DNA of 64,000 bases from Aeromicrobium sp. Leaf350 (GTDB lineage Bacteria > Actinomycetota > Actinomycetes > Propionibacteriales > Nocardioidaceae): NCBI RefSeq assembly GCF_916858655.1, contig NZ_CAKASL010000002.1, positions 248,001 to 312,000 on the forward strand, in the 5' to 3' direction. The stretch's first letter is position 1. Every line of letters begins with the position of its first letter. Positions 9,076-17,751 of the stretch are shown piece after piece. Position numbers and translations under genes: made by a program. Below the pieces are notes generated by a model, which made no database searches, had not been told where the DNA came from, and saw only the letters and a program-made list of their open reading frames with translations.

Positions 9076-10197
9076 TCAGCCGGAGTGCTCGGGCTTCGAG
9101 ATGAAGTTCGTGAAGCCTCCATGGCGCGCGGGCAGACCCTCGTCGAGTGCTTCGTTGATCTTCTCGAGCGGGAAGACGTGGTGCTCGAGCACGGAGAGAT
9201 CGAGCGCCCCGCTACCGGCGAGGTCTGACATCTCCTGTGCCTCACCTGTCGTGAACCACAGGCTTCCGAGCACGGACTGCTGGCTGCACATCATCTCGAA
9301 CAGGTTGAGCGGGGGATGCTCCATCATGCCGCCGATGTCGACCGCCACGCCTCCGCGGGCGAGGGCGCCGATGGCCTCCTGGAAGGTCTCGGCGGGAGCC
9401 CCAGGGCCGAGGGCGTCGATGACGATGTCGACGCCGTAGCCGTCGTTGTTCGCGCGGACCCACTCGCCGAGATCGCCGTCTCCGGTGGCGTGGACCTCGA
9501 TGCGGTCGGGTGCGATCGCCTTCACGTCCGCGAGCAGGTCGGCGTTGCGGCCCGTGCCGAAGACCTTGGTGACGCCCATAGCAAGCGCGTTCAGGACCCC
9601 ACCGATGCCGAGAGTGCCGCTGGAACCGTCGATCAGGACGGTCTTGCCCGGGCCCGCGCCGGCCTTCTTGAGCGCGGAGTATGAGGTGCCGAGGTAGCCG
9701 AATCGCGCACCCTCCTCGAAGGAGACGTTGTCGGGGAGCTTGACGACGTTGCGCTGCGGAGCGGTCAGGTACTCGCCGAGGCCGCCGTAGGGGTAGGCGT
9801 CGAAGATCTTCTGGCCGTCGGGTCCGAACGAGAAGTATCCGATGAAGGTGTAACGGTCGCAGTTCGGCTCCTCGCCCCGGCGACATGCTCGGCAGGACCC
9901 GCACGAGACGCCGGGGTTGACGTAGACCCGGTCCCCGACCTGCACGTCGAAGACCTGGTCGCCGACCTCAGTGACGACCCCGGCCGAGTCGAGTCCGAAG
10001 ATCGCCGGGAGCTTCGGCAGGGGCAGGTACGGGAACCACTCGGCGTACGTCGCGAGCACGTTCTTCAGGTTCGGGACGACGTTGCAGGCCTCGACCCTCA
10101 CGACGACGTCGGTGGCGCCGGCCGTCGGGCGAGGGACTCTCTCGAGCTGCATGGCTCCACCGATCTCGTGGAGGCGGGCCGCAAGCATGTCAGTCAT
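9076..10197 (-). CDS. Zinc-type medium-chain alcohol dehydrogenase
   Basis: 373 residues, MDR family. The GroES-like N-terminal half has the structural-zinc lobe CGSCRACRRGEEPNC, and the coenzyme domain has LIDGSSGTLGIGGV as glycine motif. The usual GHE at the catalytic zinc is replaced by FGLDSAG, seen in some MDR branches. It is likely an NAD(P)-dependent dehydrogenase or reductase for an aldehyde or alcohol. It lies 29 bp downstream of the isochorismatase-like gene on the same strand, and the pair diverges from the aromatic meta-cleavage operon, so it may supply or process a side-chain intermediate of that pathway. Confidence 0.88.
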   Translation of the reverse strand: MTDMLAARLHEIGGAMQLERVPRPTAGATDVVVRVEACNVVPNLKNVLATYAEWFPYLPLPKLPAIFGLDSAGVVTEVGDQVFDVQVGDRVYVNPGVSCGSCRACRRGEEPNCDRYTFIGYFSFGPDGQKIFDAYPYGGLGEYLTAPQRNVVKLPDNVSFEEGARFGYLGTSYSALKKAGAGPGKTVLIDGSSGTLGIGGVLNALAMGVTKVFGTGRNADLLADVKAIAPDRIEVHATGDGDLGEWVRANNDGYGVDIVIDALGPGAPAETFQEAIGALARGGVAVDIGGMMEHPPLNLFEMMCSQQSVLGSLWFTTGEAQEMSDLAGSGALDLSVLEHHVFPLEKINEALDEGLPARHGGFTNFISKPEHSG

Positions 10198-10226
10198 CTG
10201 GATTCTCCTTGGGTGAGCGGTGCGGT

Positions 10227-10820
10227 TCAGAGGGCGGCGAGGACGTCGTCAGCGGTGGCGACCTCACCGAGGAGGCCGAACGTCTCGAGCGTCGCGTCGT
10301 GGGCGGCGTCCGATGCGGCTGAGCATGCGTCGGAGACGACGACCACGCGGTAGCCGAGGTCGCCTGCGGAGCGGCCAGTGCTCTCGACCGAGAGGTTGGT
10401 CGCGACGCCGAAGAGGACGACCGTGTCGATGCCGGCCTCTCGGAGGCGAGCATCGAGATCACTGCTGGCGAACCCGCTGACCTTGGGGTTGGTGACGACC
10501 CAATCGTCACCGCCGGGCTTGACCTCGTCGACGATGTCGCCGCCGTGGCTGCCGTCGAGGAGCGAGCCCTGCTGTCCCACGGCGCCGAGGAGCGGAATGT
10601 TCGTGACGAGGTCGATGTGGCCGGCCTGGAACGCGACCCGGGTGTAGACGACCCGGACGTCCTTGGCGCGGGCGCCCTCGACCAGACGCTTGGCAACGGA
10701 CAGGACGCCGCGCTGCTCGATCTGCTCACGGAAGAACGGGGCGAAGGCTCCGTCGGGGCCGACGATGTCGTATTCGAAGTGGCAGGCGATGAACGCCGTG
10801 GTGGAGGCGTTGAGATCCAT
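10227..10820 (-). CDS. Isochorismatase-like hydrolase with atypical active site
   Basis: 197 residues with the isochorismatase/cysteine-hydrolase fold. In the standard triad the Asp sits in a VIDMQNDF-type motif, a Lys in the middle, and the Cys in GVATNxCVE. Here the aligned residues are His14 (AFIACHFEYDIV), Lys113 (TNPKVSGF) and Ser144 (GVATNLSVESTGR). Both the acid and the nucleophile are therefore changed while the fold motifs remain. It may use a different chemistry or act on a non-amide substrate. First gene of a two-gene operon with the dehydrogenase, opposite the flavin hydroxylase operon. Confidence 0.85.
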   Translation of the reverse strand: MDLNASTTAFIACHFEYDIVGPDGAFAPFFREQIEQRGVLSVAKRLVEGARAKDVRVVYTRVAFQAGHIDLVTNIPLLGAVGQQGSLLDGSHGGDIVDEVKPGGDDWVVTNPKVSGFASSDLDARLREAGIDTVVLFGVATNLSVESTGRSAGDLGYRVVVVSDACSAASDAAHDATLETFGLLGEVATADDVLAAL

Positions 10821-11145
10821 GGTGCTGTCCGTTCTGGAGTGGGTAGGAAACGCCGCTCGCGGTGACCGAACCGGGCTGCGGGGGTGGTGTCAGTCACGCC
10901 TTCTCGATAACTGGCGTGCCAGTCACGGTAGAGCGTTGTGACCGGGACCACAACCCCATTCCTGCGATCCGTCACACGGAAGGTGCCAGTTGCTCTGCAA
11001 TAGCAGTCGATAGTCGTTGTCCCTGGCCGGACTGTAGGCATGGCGGGGTATTGCCATCGCGCAAACTAGCATGCTAGAAAGATGACGTGACGGCGATCAC
11101 CTCGACCTCCCTCACCCCCTGACCGGCCGACACGCGGAGCCATCC
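10821..11145. promoter_or_regulatory. Divergent regulatory region of the meta-cleavage locus with three palindromes
   Basis: This 325-bp gene-free stretch separates the isochorismatase/dehydrogenase operon from the hydroxylase operon. It contains ACTGGC-GT-GCCAGT at 10910-10923, GTTGTG-N8-CACAAC at 10935-10954 and a perfect 12-bp palindrome CTAGCATGCTAG at 11066-11077, about 70 bp before the hydroxylase start. The local cluster encodes one GntR/FCD and one IclR regulator; short palindromes such as the last are typical of FCD-type GntR operators. Which protein binds which site is inference. Confidence 0.6.
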
Positions 11146-13023
11146 ATGACGCAGCAGCTGCCCAGCCCGATCTTCGAGCCGTTCCCCGACGACGGGAGCG
11201 GTTACGACACCGATGTCGTGGTCGTCGGCCTGGGCCCCGGAGGCGGGATCGCCGCCGTGGCTCTCGCCACCTATGGCGTGCGCGTCCACGCGGTCTCGAT
11301 GTTCCCGTGGGTGGCGAACTCGCCTCGAGCGCACATCACCAACCAGCGGGCCGTCGAGGTGCTCCGCGACCTCGGGCTCGAGGGCGAGGCGCGACGCTTC
11401 GCTACACCCTGGGACCAGATGGGCGACACCCTCTTTACCACCAGCTTGGCCGGTGAGGAGATCGTCCGCCTGCAGACGTGGGGCACTGGCGACGGCCGTT
11501 CCGGGGACTACCTGACCGGCAGCCCGTGCACCATGCTCGACATTCCGCAGCCCCTGATGGAGCCGATCCTCATCAACAAGGCAGCCGAGCGCGGCGCGAT
11601 CGTCAGCTTCGACACCGAGTACCTCGACCACGAGCAGGACGCCGACGGCGTGACCGTCAGGTTTCGCGACAACCGTTCAGGCCACGTGTTCACCCAGCGC
11701 GCCCGCTACCTGCTCGGCTTCGACGGTGCGCGCTCAGTCATCGCGGAGCAGATCGAGCTGCCCTTCGAGGGCGAGCTCGCCCGAGCCGGCACCGCGTACA
11801 TCCTCTTCAACGCCGACCTGAGCCGCTACGTCGAGCACCGGCCGAGCATCCTGCACTGGGTCATGAACTCCAAGGCCGGCTTCGGAGAGATCGGCATGGG
11901 TCTCCTGCGGGCCATCAAGCCGTGGAACCAGTGGATCGCCGGGTGGGGATTCGACATGGCCGCTGGTGAGCCGAACCTCGACGACGACGTGGTCAAGGCG
12001 CAGATCCGGACGCTCGTCGGAGACCCCGACCTCGAGATCGACATCGTCACGAAGTCGCTCTGGTACGTCAACCAACAGCACGCCACGCAGTACTCGAGGG
12101 GTCGCGTCCTCTGCGGCGGCGACGCCGTGCACCGTCACCCTCCGAGCAGCGGACTCGGCTCGAACACGAGCATGCAGGACGCCTTCAATCTCGCGTGGAA
12201 GGTCGCCTACAGCGTCAAGGGTTACGCCGGCGCTGACCTGCTCGAGACCTACGGCGACGAGCGAGTCCCCGTGGGCAAGCAGATCGTCGCTCGCGCCAAT
12301 CAGTCCCGCAAGGACTACGCAGGCCTGCGCGAGTTCTTCGACCGTGACGCTGACGACCCCGTCACCGCCGGGCTTGAGAAGTTGAAGGCACCGACGCCGG
12401 AGGGCGCTGCCGCACGCGAGCAGCTCTACAAGGCGCTCGAACTCAAGAACACCGAGTTCAACGCCCAGGGCGTGGAGCTGAACCAGCGCTACATCTCGAC
12501 CGCTGTGGTCCCGGCAGACGGTGACGAGGTGTGGGCCCGCGACCGCGAGCTCTACCTGCAGGCCACGACCCGGCCGGGCGCGAAGATCCCCCACGCATGG
12601 CTCGTCGGGACTGAAGGCAAGCGCGTCTCGACCCTCGACGTCGTCGGCCACGGCCGAATGACGCTCCTGACGGGTCTGTCGGGAGCCGCCTGGGTCACCG
12701 CCGCCGAGAAGCTCGACCTCCCCTTCCTTCGCACGGTCGTGGTCGGGACGCCTGGCGCAACAGATCCGTACGGCTACTGGCGCCAGGTCCGGGAGATCGA
12801 CGAAGCCGGCGCGCTTCTCGTCCGCCCCGACGGATACATCGCCTGGCGACAGACCGACGCCGTCTGGGACGACACCGATGCCCTGCACCAGCTCGAGGAC
12901 GCGCTGTCCAGCGTGCTCGACCGACCTCACCGTCACGACGCCACGAGCGCCACCGACAACCCCGACTACAGCACCCGTGCGCGACCGATCACCGTCCCGC
13001 AGACCACGTCCGAATCCCGCTGA
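11146..13023 (+). CDS. FAD-dependent aromatic hydroxylase (TfdB/MhpA class A monooxygenase)
   Basis: 625 residues. The FAD dinucleotide motif is VVVVGLGPGGGIAAVALA near residue 25; a DG-type motif LGFDGARSVIAEQ lies mid-protein. GDAVHRHPPSSGLGSNTSM is the FAD ribityl-phosphate motif in the form characteristic of chlorophenol/phenol hydroxylases of the TfdB branch. A C-terminal thioredoxin-like domain (WLVGTEGKRVSTLDVVG...) follows. The enzyme should use NAD(P)H and O2 to add an ortho hydroxyl to a phenolic ring, making the catechol for the dioxygenase encoded two genes downstream. Only 12 bp separate it from the hydrolase gene. Confidence 0.9.
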   Translation: MTQQLPSPIFEPFPDDGSGYDTDVVVVGLGPGGGIAAVALATYGVRVHAVSMFPWVANSPRAHITNQRAVEVLRDLGLEGEARRFATPWDQMGDTLFTTSLAGEEIVRLQTWGTGDGRSGDYLTGSPCTMLDIPQPLMEPILINKAAERGAIVSFDTEYLDHEQDADGVTVRFRDNRSGHVFTQRARYLLGFDGARSVIAEQIELPFEGELARAGTAYILFNADLSRYVEHRPSILHWVMNSKAGFGEIGMGLLRAIKPWNQWIAGWGFDMAAGEPNLDDDVVKAQIRTLVGDPDLEIDIVTKSLWYVNQQHATQYSRGRVLCGGDAVHRHPPSSGLGSNTSMQDAFNLAWKVAYSVKGYAGADLLETYGDERVPVGKQIVARANQSRKDYAGLREFFDRDADDPVTAGLEKLKAPTPEGAAAREQLYKALELKNTEFNAQGVELNQRYISTAVVPADGDEVWARDRELYLQATTRPGAKIPHAWLVGTEGKRVSTLDVVGHGRMTLLTGLSGAAWVTAAEKLDLPFLRTVVVGTPGATDPYGYWRQVREIDEAGALLVRPDGYIAWRQTDAVWDDTDALHQLEDALSSVLDRPHRHDATSATDNPDYSTRARPITVPQTTSESR

Positions 13024-13035
13024 GGAGCACCCCAC

Positions 13036-13923
13036 ATGACCACGCGCCCCTACACGAGCGTCTGGAACGACCTGAACCAGGTCGAGTTCAGCCAGGGATT
13101 CCTCCAGGCCGGCAACTACCGCACCCGGTACCTGCACGCAGGTGACCCCTCCAAGCCGCTCCTGCTCTTCCTGCACGGCATCACCGGTCACGCCGAGGCG
13201 TACGTCCGGAACCTGCAGGTCCACGCCGAGCACTTCAACGTCTACGCAATCGACTTCATCGGACACGGCTACTCGAGCAAGCCCGACCACCCCCTGGAGA
13301 TCCCCCACTACATCGACCAGGTCAGCGCCATCCTCGATGCCCTCGGCGTCGAGAAGGCCAATTTCAGCGGAGAGTCCCTCGGCGGCTGGGTCACCGCCAA
13401 GTTCGCCCAGCTCCACCCCGAGCGTGTCGACAAGATCGTGCTCAACACCATGGGCGGCACGATGGCCAACCCGAAGGTGATGGAGCGGCTCTACACCCTG
13501 TCGATGGAGGCGGCGAAGGATCCGTCCTGGGAGCGGGTCAAGGCTCGCCTCGAATGGCTGATGGCCGATCCCACCATGGTGACCGACGACCTGATCCGCA
13601 CGCGCCAGGCGATCTTCGAGCAGTCCGACTGGCTCAAGGCCGCCGAGTCGAACATGGCCCTGCAGGATCTCGAGACCCGCAAGCGGAACATGATCTCCGA
13701 CGACGACCTCCGGGCCATCCAGGCCGAGGCGCTCGTCGTGTGGACCACGAAGGACCCGTCCGGCCCTGTCGACGAGGGACGCCGCATCGCCGAGCTCATC
13801 CCGAACGGCCGGCTGGCCGTCATGGAGGAGTGCGGCCACTGGCCCCAGTACGAGGATGCTCCGACGTTCAACCGGATCCACCTCGACTTCCTGCTCGGTC
13901 GAGACGGCGGTGACCCGTCGTGA
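13036..13923 (+). CDS. Meta-cleavage product hydrolase (alpha/beta hydrolase, MhpC-like)
   Basis: 295 residues. The oxyanion motif is LFLHGITGHAEAYVRN; the nucleophile is Ser114 in SGESLGGWVTAKFAQ; the acid is likely the Asp in WTTKDPSGP; the His is in ECGHWPQYED. This is the C-C bond hydrolase set that splits 2-hydroxy-6-oxo-dienoates from extradiol ring cleavage into 2-hydroxypenta-2,4-dienoate and a carboxylic acid. The end overlaps the dioxygenase start by GTGA. It resembles the hydrolase at 32967, which differs at the acid position. Confidence 0.88.
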   Translation: MTTRPYTSVWNDLNQVEFSQGFLQAGNYRTRYLHAGDPSKPLLLFLHGITGHAEAYVRNLQVHAEHFNVYAIDFIGHGYSSKPDHPLEIPHYIDQVSAILDALGVEKANFSGESLGGWVTAKFAQLHPERVDKIVLNTMGGTMANPKVMERLYTLSMEAAKDPSWERVKARLEWLMADPTMVTDDLIRTRQAIFEQSDWLKAAESNMALQDLETRKRNMISDDDLRAIQAEALVVWTTKDPSGPVDEGRRIAELIPNGRLAVMEECGHWPQYEDAPTFNRIHLDFLLGRDGGDPS

Positions 13924-14861
13924 CGCTTGCCCTCCTGGCCACGAGCCACAGTCCGCTCCTGGAGTACGCCGACCTCGACAAGGAGGTCGCCGACGAGCTC
14001 GAGCAGAACTTCGACATCGCTCGGAAGTTCGTCGCCGACTACGACCCCGACGTCGTGATCAACTTCGGACCGGACCACTACAACGGGTTCTTCTACAACC
14101 TCATGCCGGCGTTCTGCATCGGCTACGCCGCAACGAGCATCGGTGACTACGGCAGCCAGGCCGGCCCGCTGAATGTCCCGGAAGACCTCGCTCGCTCGCT
14201 CGCCGAAGCCGTCATCGCCGACGGCATCGACCTGTCGGTGTCGCTGCAGATGGAGGTCGACCACGGCGCCGTCCAACCGATGGAGATCGTCTACGGCGAC
14301 ATCACGGCCAAGCCATTCGTCCCCATCTTCATCAACTCGGTCGCGCCTCCCTTCACGCCGGTACAAAGAGTCCGGCAGCTCGGTGAGTCCGTCGGGCGCC
14401 ACCTCGCGACCTTGGACCAGAAGGTCCTACTCATCGCATCGGGTGGCCTCTCGCATGACCCGCCCGTGCCGCGGATCGCGACGGCCACCGAGCAGCAGCG
14501 CAGGATGCTCATGGGTGAGGGCGGGCCTCTGAGCCCCGAGGCTCGCGTTGTACGGCAGCAGCGCGTGATCCAGGCGGCGAAGGACTTCGCCGCCGGGACC
14601 GCCACGATCCAGGAGCTCGCACCGGAGTGGGACCGCGAGTTCCTGGAGATCGTCGCCTCCGGTGACCTGACGCCACTCGACGCGTGGTCGCCCGACGAGA
14701 TGACCCGCATCGCCGGCAACTCCTCGCACGAGGTGCGCACCTGGATCGCCGGCTACGCGGCGATGTCAGCGGCCGGTTCGTACACCGTCACCCACTCGTA
14801 TTACCGGCCGATCAAGGAACTCATCGCCGGTTTCGCCCTCACCACCGTCACGCTCGACTGA
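13920..14861 (+). CDS. mhpB: 2,3-dihydroxyphenylpropionate 1,2-dioxygenase (type III extradiol, MhpB family)
   Basis: 313 residues, the MhpB length, with similarity throughout to the E. coli enzyme as I recall it. Matching blocks are ATSHSPL near the N-terminus (iron His), FGPDHYNGFFYNLMPAFCIG, QMEVDHGAVQP, ASGGLSHDPPVP (second-sphere His), HEVRTWIAGYAAMSA (Glu ligand) and YYRPIKELIAGF. It cleaves a 3-substituted catechol next to the hydroxyls using Fe(II) and O2. The GTG start overlaps the stop of the hydrolase gene. The real substrate may be a catechol other than dihydroxyphenylpropionate because the hydroxylase is TfdB-like. Confidence 0.9.
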   Translation: MTLALLATSHSPLLEYADLDKEVADELEQNFDIARKFVADYDPDVVINFGPDHYNGFFYNLMPAFCIGYAATSIGDYGSQAGPLNVPEDLARSLAEAVIADGIDLSVSLQMEVDHGAVQPMEIVYGDITAKPFVPIFINSVAPPFTPVQRVRQLGESVGRHLATLDQKVLLIASGGLSHDPPVPRIATATEQQRRMLMGEGGPLSPEARVVRQQRVIQAAKDFAAGTATIQELAPEWDREFLEIVASGDLTPLDAWSPDEMTRIAGNSSHEVRTWIAGYAAMSAAGSYTVTHSYYRPIKELIAGFALTTVTLD

Positions 14862-14888
14862 GCTCGGACCGACCGAAAGAGCACCATC

Positions 14889-16229
14889 ATGACCACCACC
14901 GCAGATCGGCCCACCAAGACCTCGCCGGTCAAGGTCGCCCTCGCCAGCTTCATCGGCACCACGGTCGAGTACTACGACTTCTTCATCTACGGCACCGCCG
15001 CGGCGCTGGTGTTTCCCACGCTCTTCTTCCCGGATTCGAGTCCCCTCGTCGGCACGCTGCTGTCGTTCGCCACGCTCGGTGTCGGTTTCCTCGCGCGCCC
15101 CGTCGGTGGCGTGGTCTTCGGCCACTACGGAGACCGGGTCGGTCGCAAGAAGATGCTCGTCATCTCGCTCGTGCTGATGGGTTCGGCCACGGTCCTCATG
15201 GGCCTGATGCCGACCTACGCCACCATCGGGATCGCAGCGCCGATCCTGCTGACGCTGCTGCGGCTGATCCAAGGCTTCGCGGTCGGCGGTGAGTGGGGTG
15301 GAGCCACCCTGATGGCGGTCGAGCACGCCCCGAAGGGTCGCCGCGGATTCTTTGGCGCCTTCCCGCAGATGGGCGCTCCCGCAGGCGTCGGGCTGGCGAC
15401 GATCGCCTTCTACTTCGCCTCGAAGCTCTCGCCCGAGGCCTTTGAGTCGTGGGGATGGCGCCTACCGTTCCTCGCCTCCGCGATCCTGGTGATCGTCGGC
15501 CTCGTCATCCGCGCATCGGTCGACGAGAGCCCGGAGTTCGAGGCCGTCCGCAGCAAGCAGGAGAAGCAGGTCAAGCTGCCCGTCGCAGAGGCCTTCCGGC
15601 GCCACCCGAAGGAGATCTTCCTCGTCGCCGGCACCTATCTGTCGCAGGGCGTCTTCGCCTACATCTGCATGTCGTACCTCGTCGGCTACGGCAGCAACGG
15701 CTTGGGCATGGACCGCAACCAGGTCCTGATGGGCGTGTTCGTCGCCGCGGTGATCGCCACGCTCCTGTACCCCGTCTTCGGCGCCCTCTCGGACCGATGG
15801 GGACGCAAGACGATCTACCTCCTCGGTGCCGTCTCGATGCTCGTCGTCATCGTCCCGGCCTTCGAGCTGATCAATACGGCCAACCCGGTGAACTTCGCGA
15901 TCGCCCTGACGCTGGTGTTCGGCATCGCCATGGCGCCCGCCGGTGGAGTGACCGGGTCCCTGTTCAGCCTGGCCTTCGCTCCTGAGGTCCGGTACAGCGG
16001 CGCTTCCGTCGGCTACACGATCTCTCAGGTCGCAGGCGCCGCCTTCGCACCGACCATCGCCACTGCTCTGTTCGCCGTCAACGACTCGACCGACCTCGTC
16101 GTCCTCTACCTCGTGGTCGTCGCCGTCATCTCTGTCGCCTCGGTGTCGCTCATGCCCGGCAAGCTGGGACACGCCGACGTGCTCGATGGTGACCTGAAGC
16201 GGTCGGAGCGCGAGCTCGCGACACAATGA
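14889..16229 (+). CDS. MFS transporter, metabolite:H+ symporter (MHS) family
   Basis: 446 residues with twelve predicted helices. The N-terminus SFIGTTVEYYDFFIYGTAAA and the loop motif GHYGDRVGRKKMLV are hallmarks of the MHS branch (ShiA, KgtP, ProP and aromatic acid permeases). It follows the dioxygenase by 27 bp in the same operon and so is the likely importer of the aromatic acid degraded by this cluster, driven by the proton gradient. It ends 62 bp before the GntR gene. Confidence 0.9.
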   Translation: MTTTADRPTKTSPVKVALASFIGTTVEYYDFFIYGTAAALVFPTLFFPDSSPLVGTLLSFATLGVGFLARPVGGVVFGHYGDRVGRKKMLVISLVLMGSATVLMGLMPTYATIGIAAPILLTLLRLIQGFAVGGEWGGATLMAVEHAPKGRRGFFGAFPQMGAPAGVGLATIAFYFASKLSPEAFESWGWRLPFLASAILVIVGLVIRASVDESPEFEAVRSKQEKQVKLPVAEAFRRHPKEIFLVAGTYLSQGVFAYICMSYLVGYGSNGLGMDRNQVLMGVFVAAVIATLLYPVFGALSDRWGRKTIYLLGAVSMLVVIVPAFELINTANPVNFAIALTLVFGIAMAPAGGVTGSLFSLAFAPEVRYSGASVGYTISQVAGAAFAPTIATALFAVNDSTDLVVLYLVVVAVISVASVSLMPGKLGHADVLDGDLKRSERELATQ

Positions 16230-16291
16230 GGCATGGTCATGGTCGAACTGCGACGACGCACACGGAGCTTCGCTCGATGTGGTGACCTCCG

Positions 16292-16978
16292 ATGAGTGAT
16301 GCCGGACCGGTCCGCGACCGGGGCCAGCGCCTCTCGGTCGCCGTCCTCGACGTGCTCAAGGAGCGTCTTCTCGACGGGGACTACGCCGTCGGGTCACGCA
16401 TCTCGATCGAGGACGTCAAGGCAGAGTTCGACGTCAGCAAGCAGCCGGTCATGGAAGCCATGCGCCGCCTGGAGGCGATCGGGATCGTCCAGATCGTCCC
16501 CCAGAGCGGCTGCCGCGTCGCGCAGTACTCCCCGCGCGAGATCCGAGACTTCTTCAAGCTCTTCGGACGCTTCGAGGGCGAGATCGCCGCAGCCGCGGCG
16601 AGCCGGCGGACCGACGCCCAGATCGCAGAGCTCGACGGGGCCTGGAACGCCATCGCCGAGCTCTCGGACGAGATGCCGGCGGAGCAGCGATCCCGGCAGT
16701 ACCGATTCCGCAATCGGGAGTTCCACCTGGCCATTCACCGAATGGCTCACTCGCGCGTGATGGCCGAGCTGAGTGAGCGCATGTGGGACATGAGCGACTT
16801 CTTCATCAGCACCGTCGGTGGCAAGGTCGCCATCGGCAACGCCGTCGACCATCGCAACCACGACCACGACGTCATCCGGGGCGCGATCCGGACCGGCAGC
16901 GCCGAGATCGCCCGCGTCGCCATGCAGGCCCACATCGAGGAGACCGTGGCGATCTTCGAGTCCGGCGATGGCGTCTGA
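16292..16978 (+). CDS. GntR family regulator (FCD domain)
   Basis: 228 residues. An N-terminal winged HTH (VLDVLKERLLDGDYAVGSRI, then VSKQPVMEAMRRLEAIGIVQ) is followed by an all-helical FCD ligand domain with metal-binding type residues (FRNREFHLAIHRMAH, VDHRNHDHDVI). FCD regulators sense carboxylic acids and usually repress adjacent catabolic genes. It is the fifth gene of the hydroxylase operon, and the 12-bp palindrome at 11066-11077 is the best candidate operator. Its 3' end overlaps the IclR gene by 11 bp. Confidence 0.88.
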   Translation: MSDAGPVRDRGQRLSVAVLDVLKERLLDGDYAVGSRISIEDVKAEFDVSKQPVMEAMRRLEAIGIVQIVPQSGCRVAQYSPREIRDFFKLFGRFEGEIAAAAASRRTDAQIAELDGAWNAIAELSDEMPAEQRSRQYRFRNREFHLAIHRMAHSRVMAELSERMWDMSDFFISTVGGKVAIGNAVDHRNHDHDVIRGAIRTGSAEIARVAMQAHIEETVAIFESGDGV

Positions 16979-17738
16979 CGAGTCGCCCCCGCCCCCGAGC
17001 GTGCTCGGCAAGGCCATGGCGATCCTCGAGAGCTTCACCGTCGACCGCACCGCACTGACGTTCTCCGACCTCCAGGCTGCGACGGGCCTGCCGAAGGCGA
17101 CGCTGCACCGCCACCTCTCGGACCTCCAGGCTGTGGGACTGATCGACCGCCGTGACGACCGGTACCGCCTGTCGATGCTGGTCTTCGAGCTCGGCATGCG
17201 GGCGTCGGTCGGTCGCAACCTCATCGAGGTCGCGACCCCGTTCCTGGAGGACCTGTACGAGCGCACCCACGAGACGGTGCATCTCGGCGTCGGCGACGGG
17301 GACGAGGTCGTCTACGTGCTGAAGATGTCGGGGCACCAGCAGGCCGCGGCGCCGTCCCGGCTCGGCGGCCGGATGCCCCTGCACGCCACCGCGATCGGCA
17401 AGGCGCTGCTGGCGCACGCGCCGCGCGAGCAGCAGGACGCCCTGTTGTCGGGTCCGCTCGAGCGCCGTGCGCCGCGCACCGTCGTCTCACCGGGACTCCT
17501 GCGCGAGCAGCTCGACGAGTGCGCCCGCAGCGGTGTGGCCTTCGAGTACGAGGAGTCGGCGGTCGGCGTCGTCTGTGTCGCGGCTCCGGTGCTCGATGCC
17601 ACCGGTGCGGTCATCGCTGCCGTCAGCGTCGCCGGACCCGTGACCCGGTTCCACCCCGCGACCCATGCGGCAGCGGTGAGGTCGGCCGCGCTGGGCATCG
17701 GTGCGACCTACGGTCGCCGGTCCGCACGGCGTCGCTGA
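16968..17738 (+). CDS. IclR family regulator
   Basis: 256 residues from ATG at 16968, inside the last codons of the GntR gene. The N-terminal HTH is VLGKAMAILESFTVDRTALT to LPKATLHRHLSDLQAVGLID; the C-terminal IclR effector domain has the core LGGRMPLHATAIGKALLAHAP and VGVVCVAAPVLDATGAVIAAV. Two overlapping regulator genes in one operon is uncommon and suggests dual control of upper and lower pathway operons. The stop is 13 bp from the stop of the convergent aldolase gene. Confidence 0.88.
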   Translation: MASDESPPPPSVLGKAMAILESFTVDRTALTFSDLQAATGLPKATLHRHLSDLQAVGLIDRRDDRYRLSMLVFELGMRASVGRNLIEVATPFLEDLYERTHETVHLGVGDGDEVVYVLKMSGHQQAAAPSRLGGRMPLHATAIGKALLAHAPREQQDALLSGPLERRAPRTVVSPGLLREQLDECARSGVAFEYEESAVGVVCVAAPVLDATGAVIAAVSVAGPVTRFHPATHAAAVRSAALGIGATYGRRSARRR

Positions 17739-17751
17739 CTCGACGCCCGGA

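Noticed and set aside
11734-13881. 715-residue minus-strand frame opposite the hydroxylase and hydrolase genes
   Set aside because: Antisense shadow spanning two well-supported genes; no domain motif.
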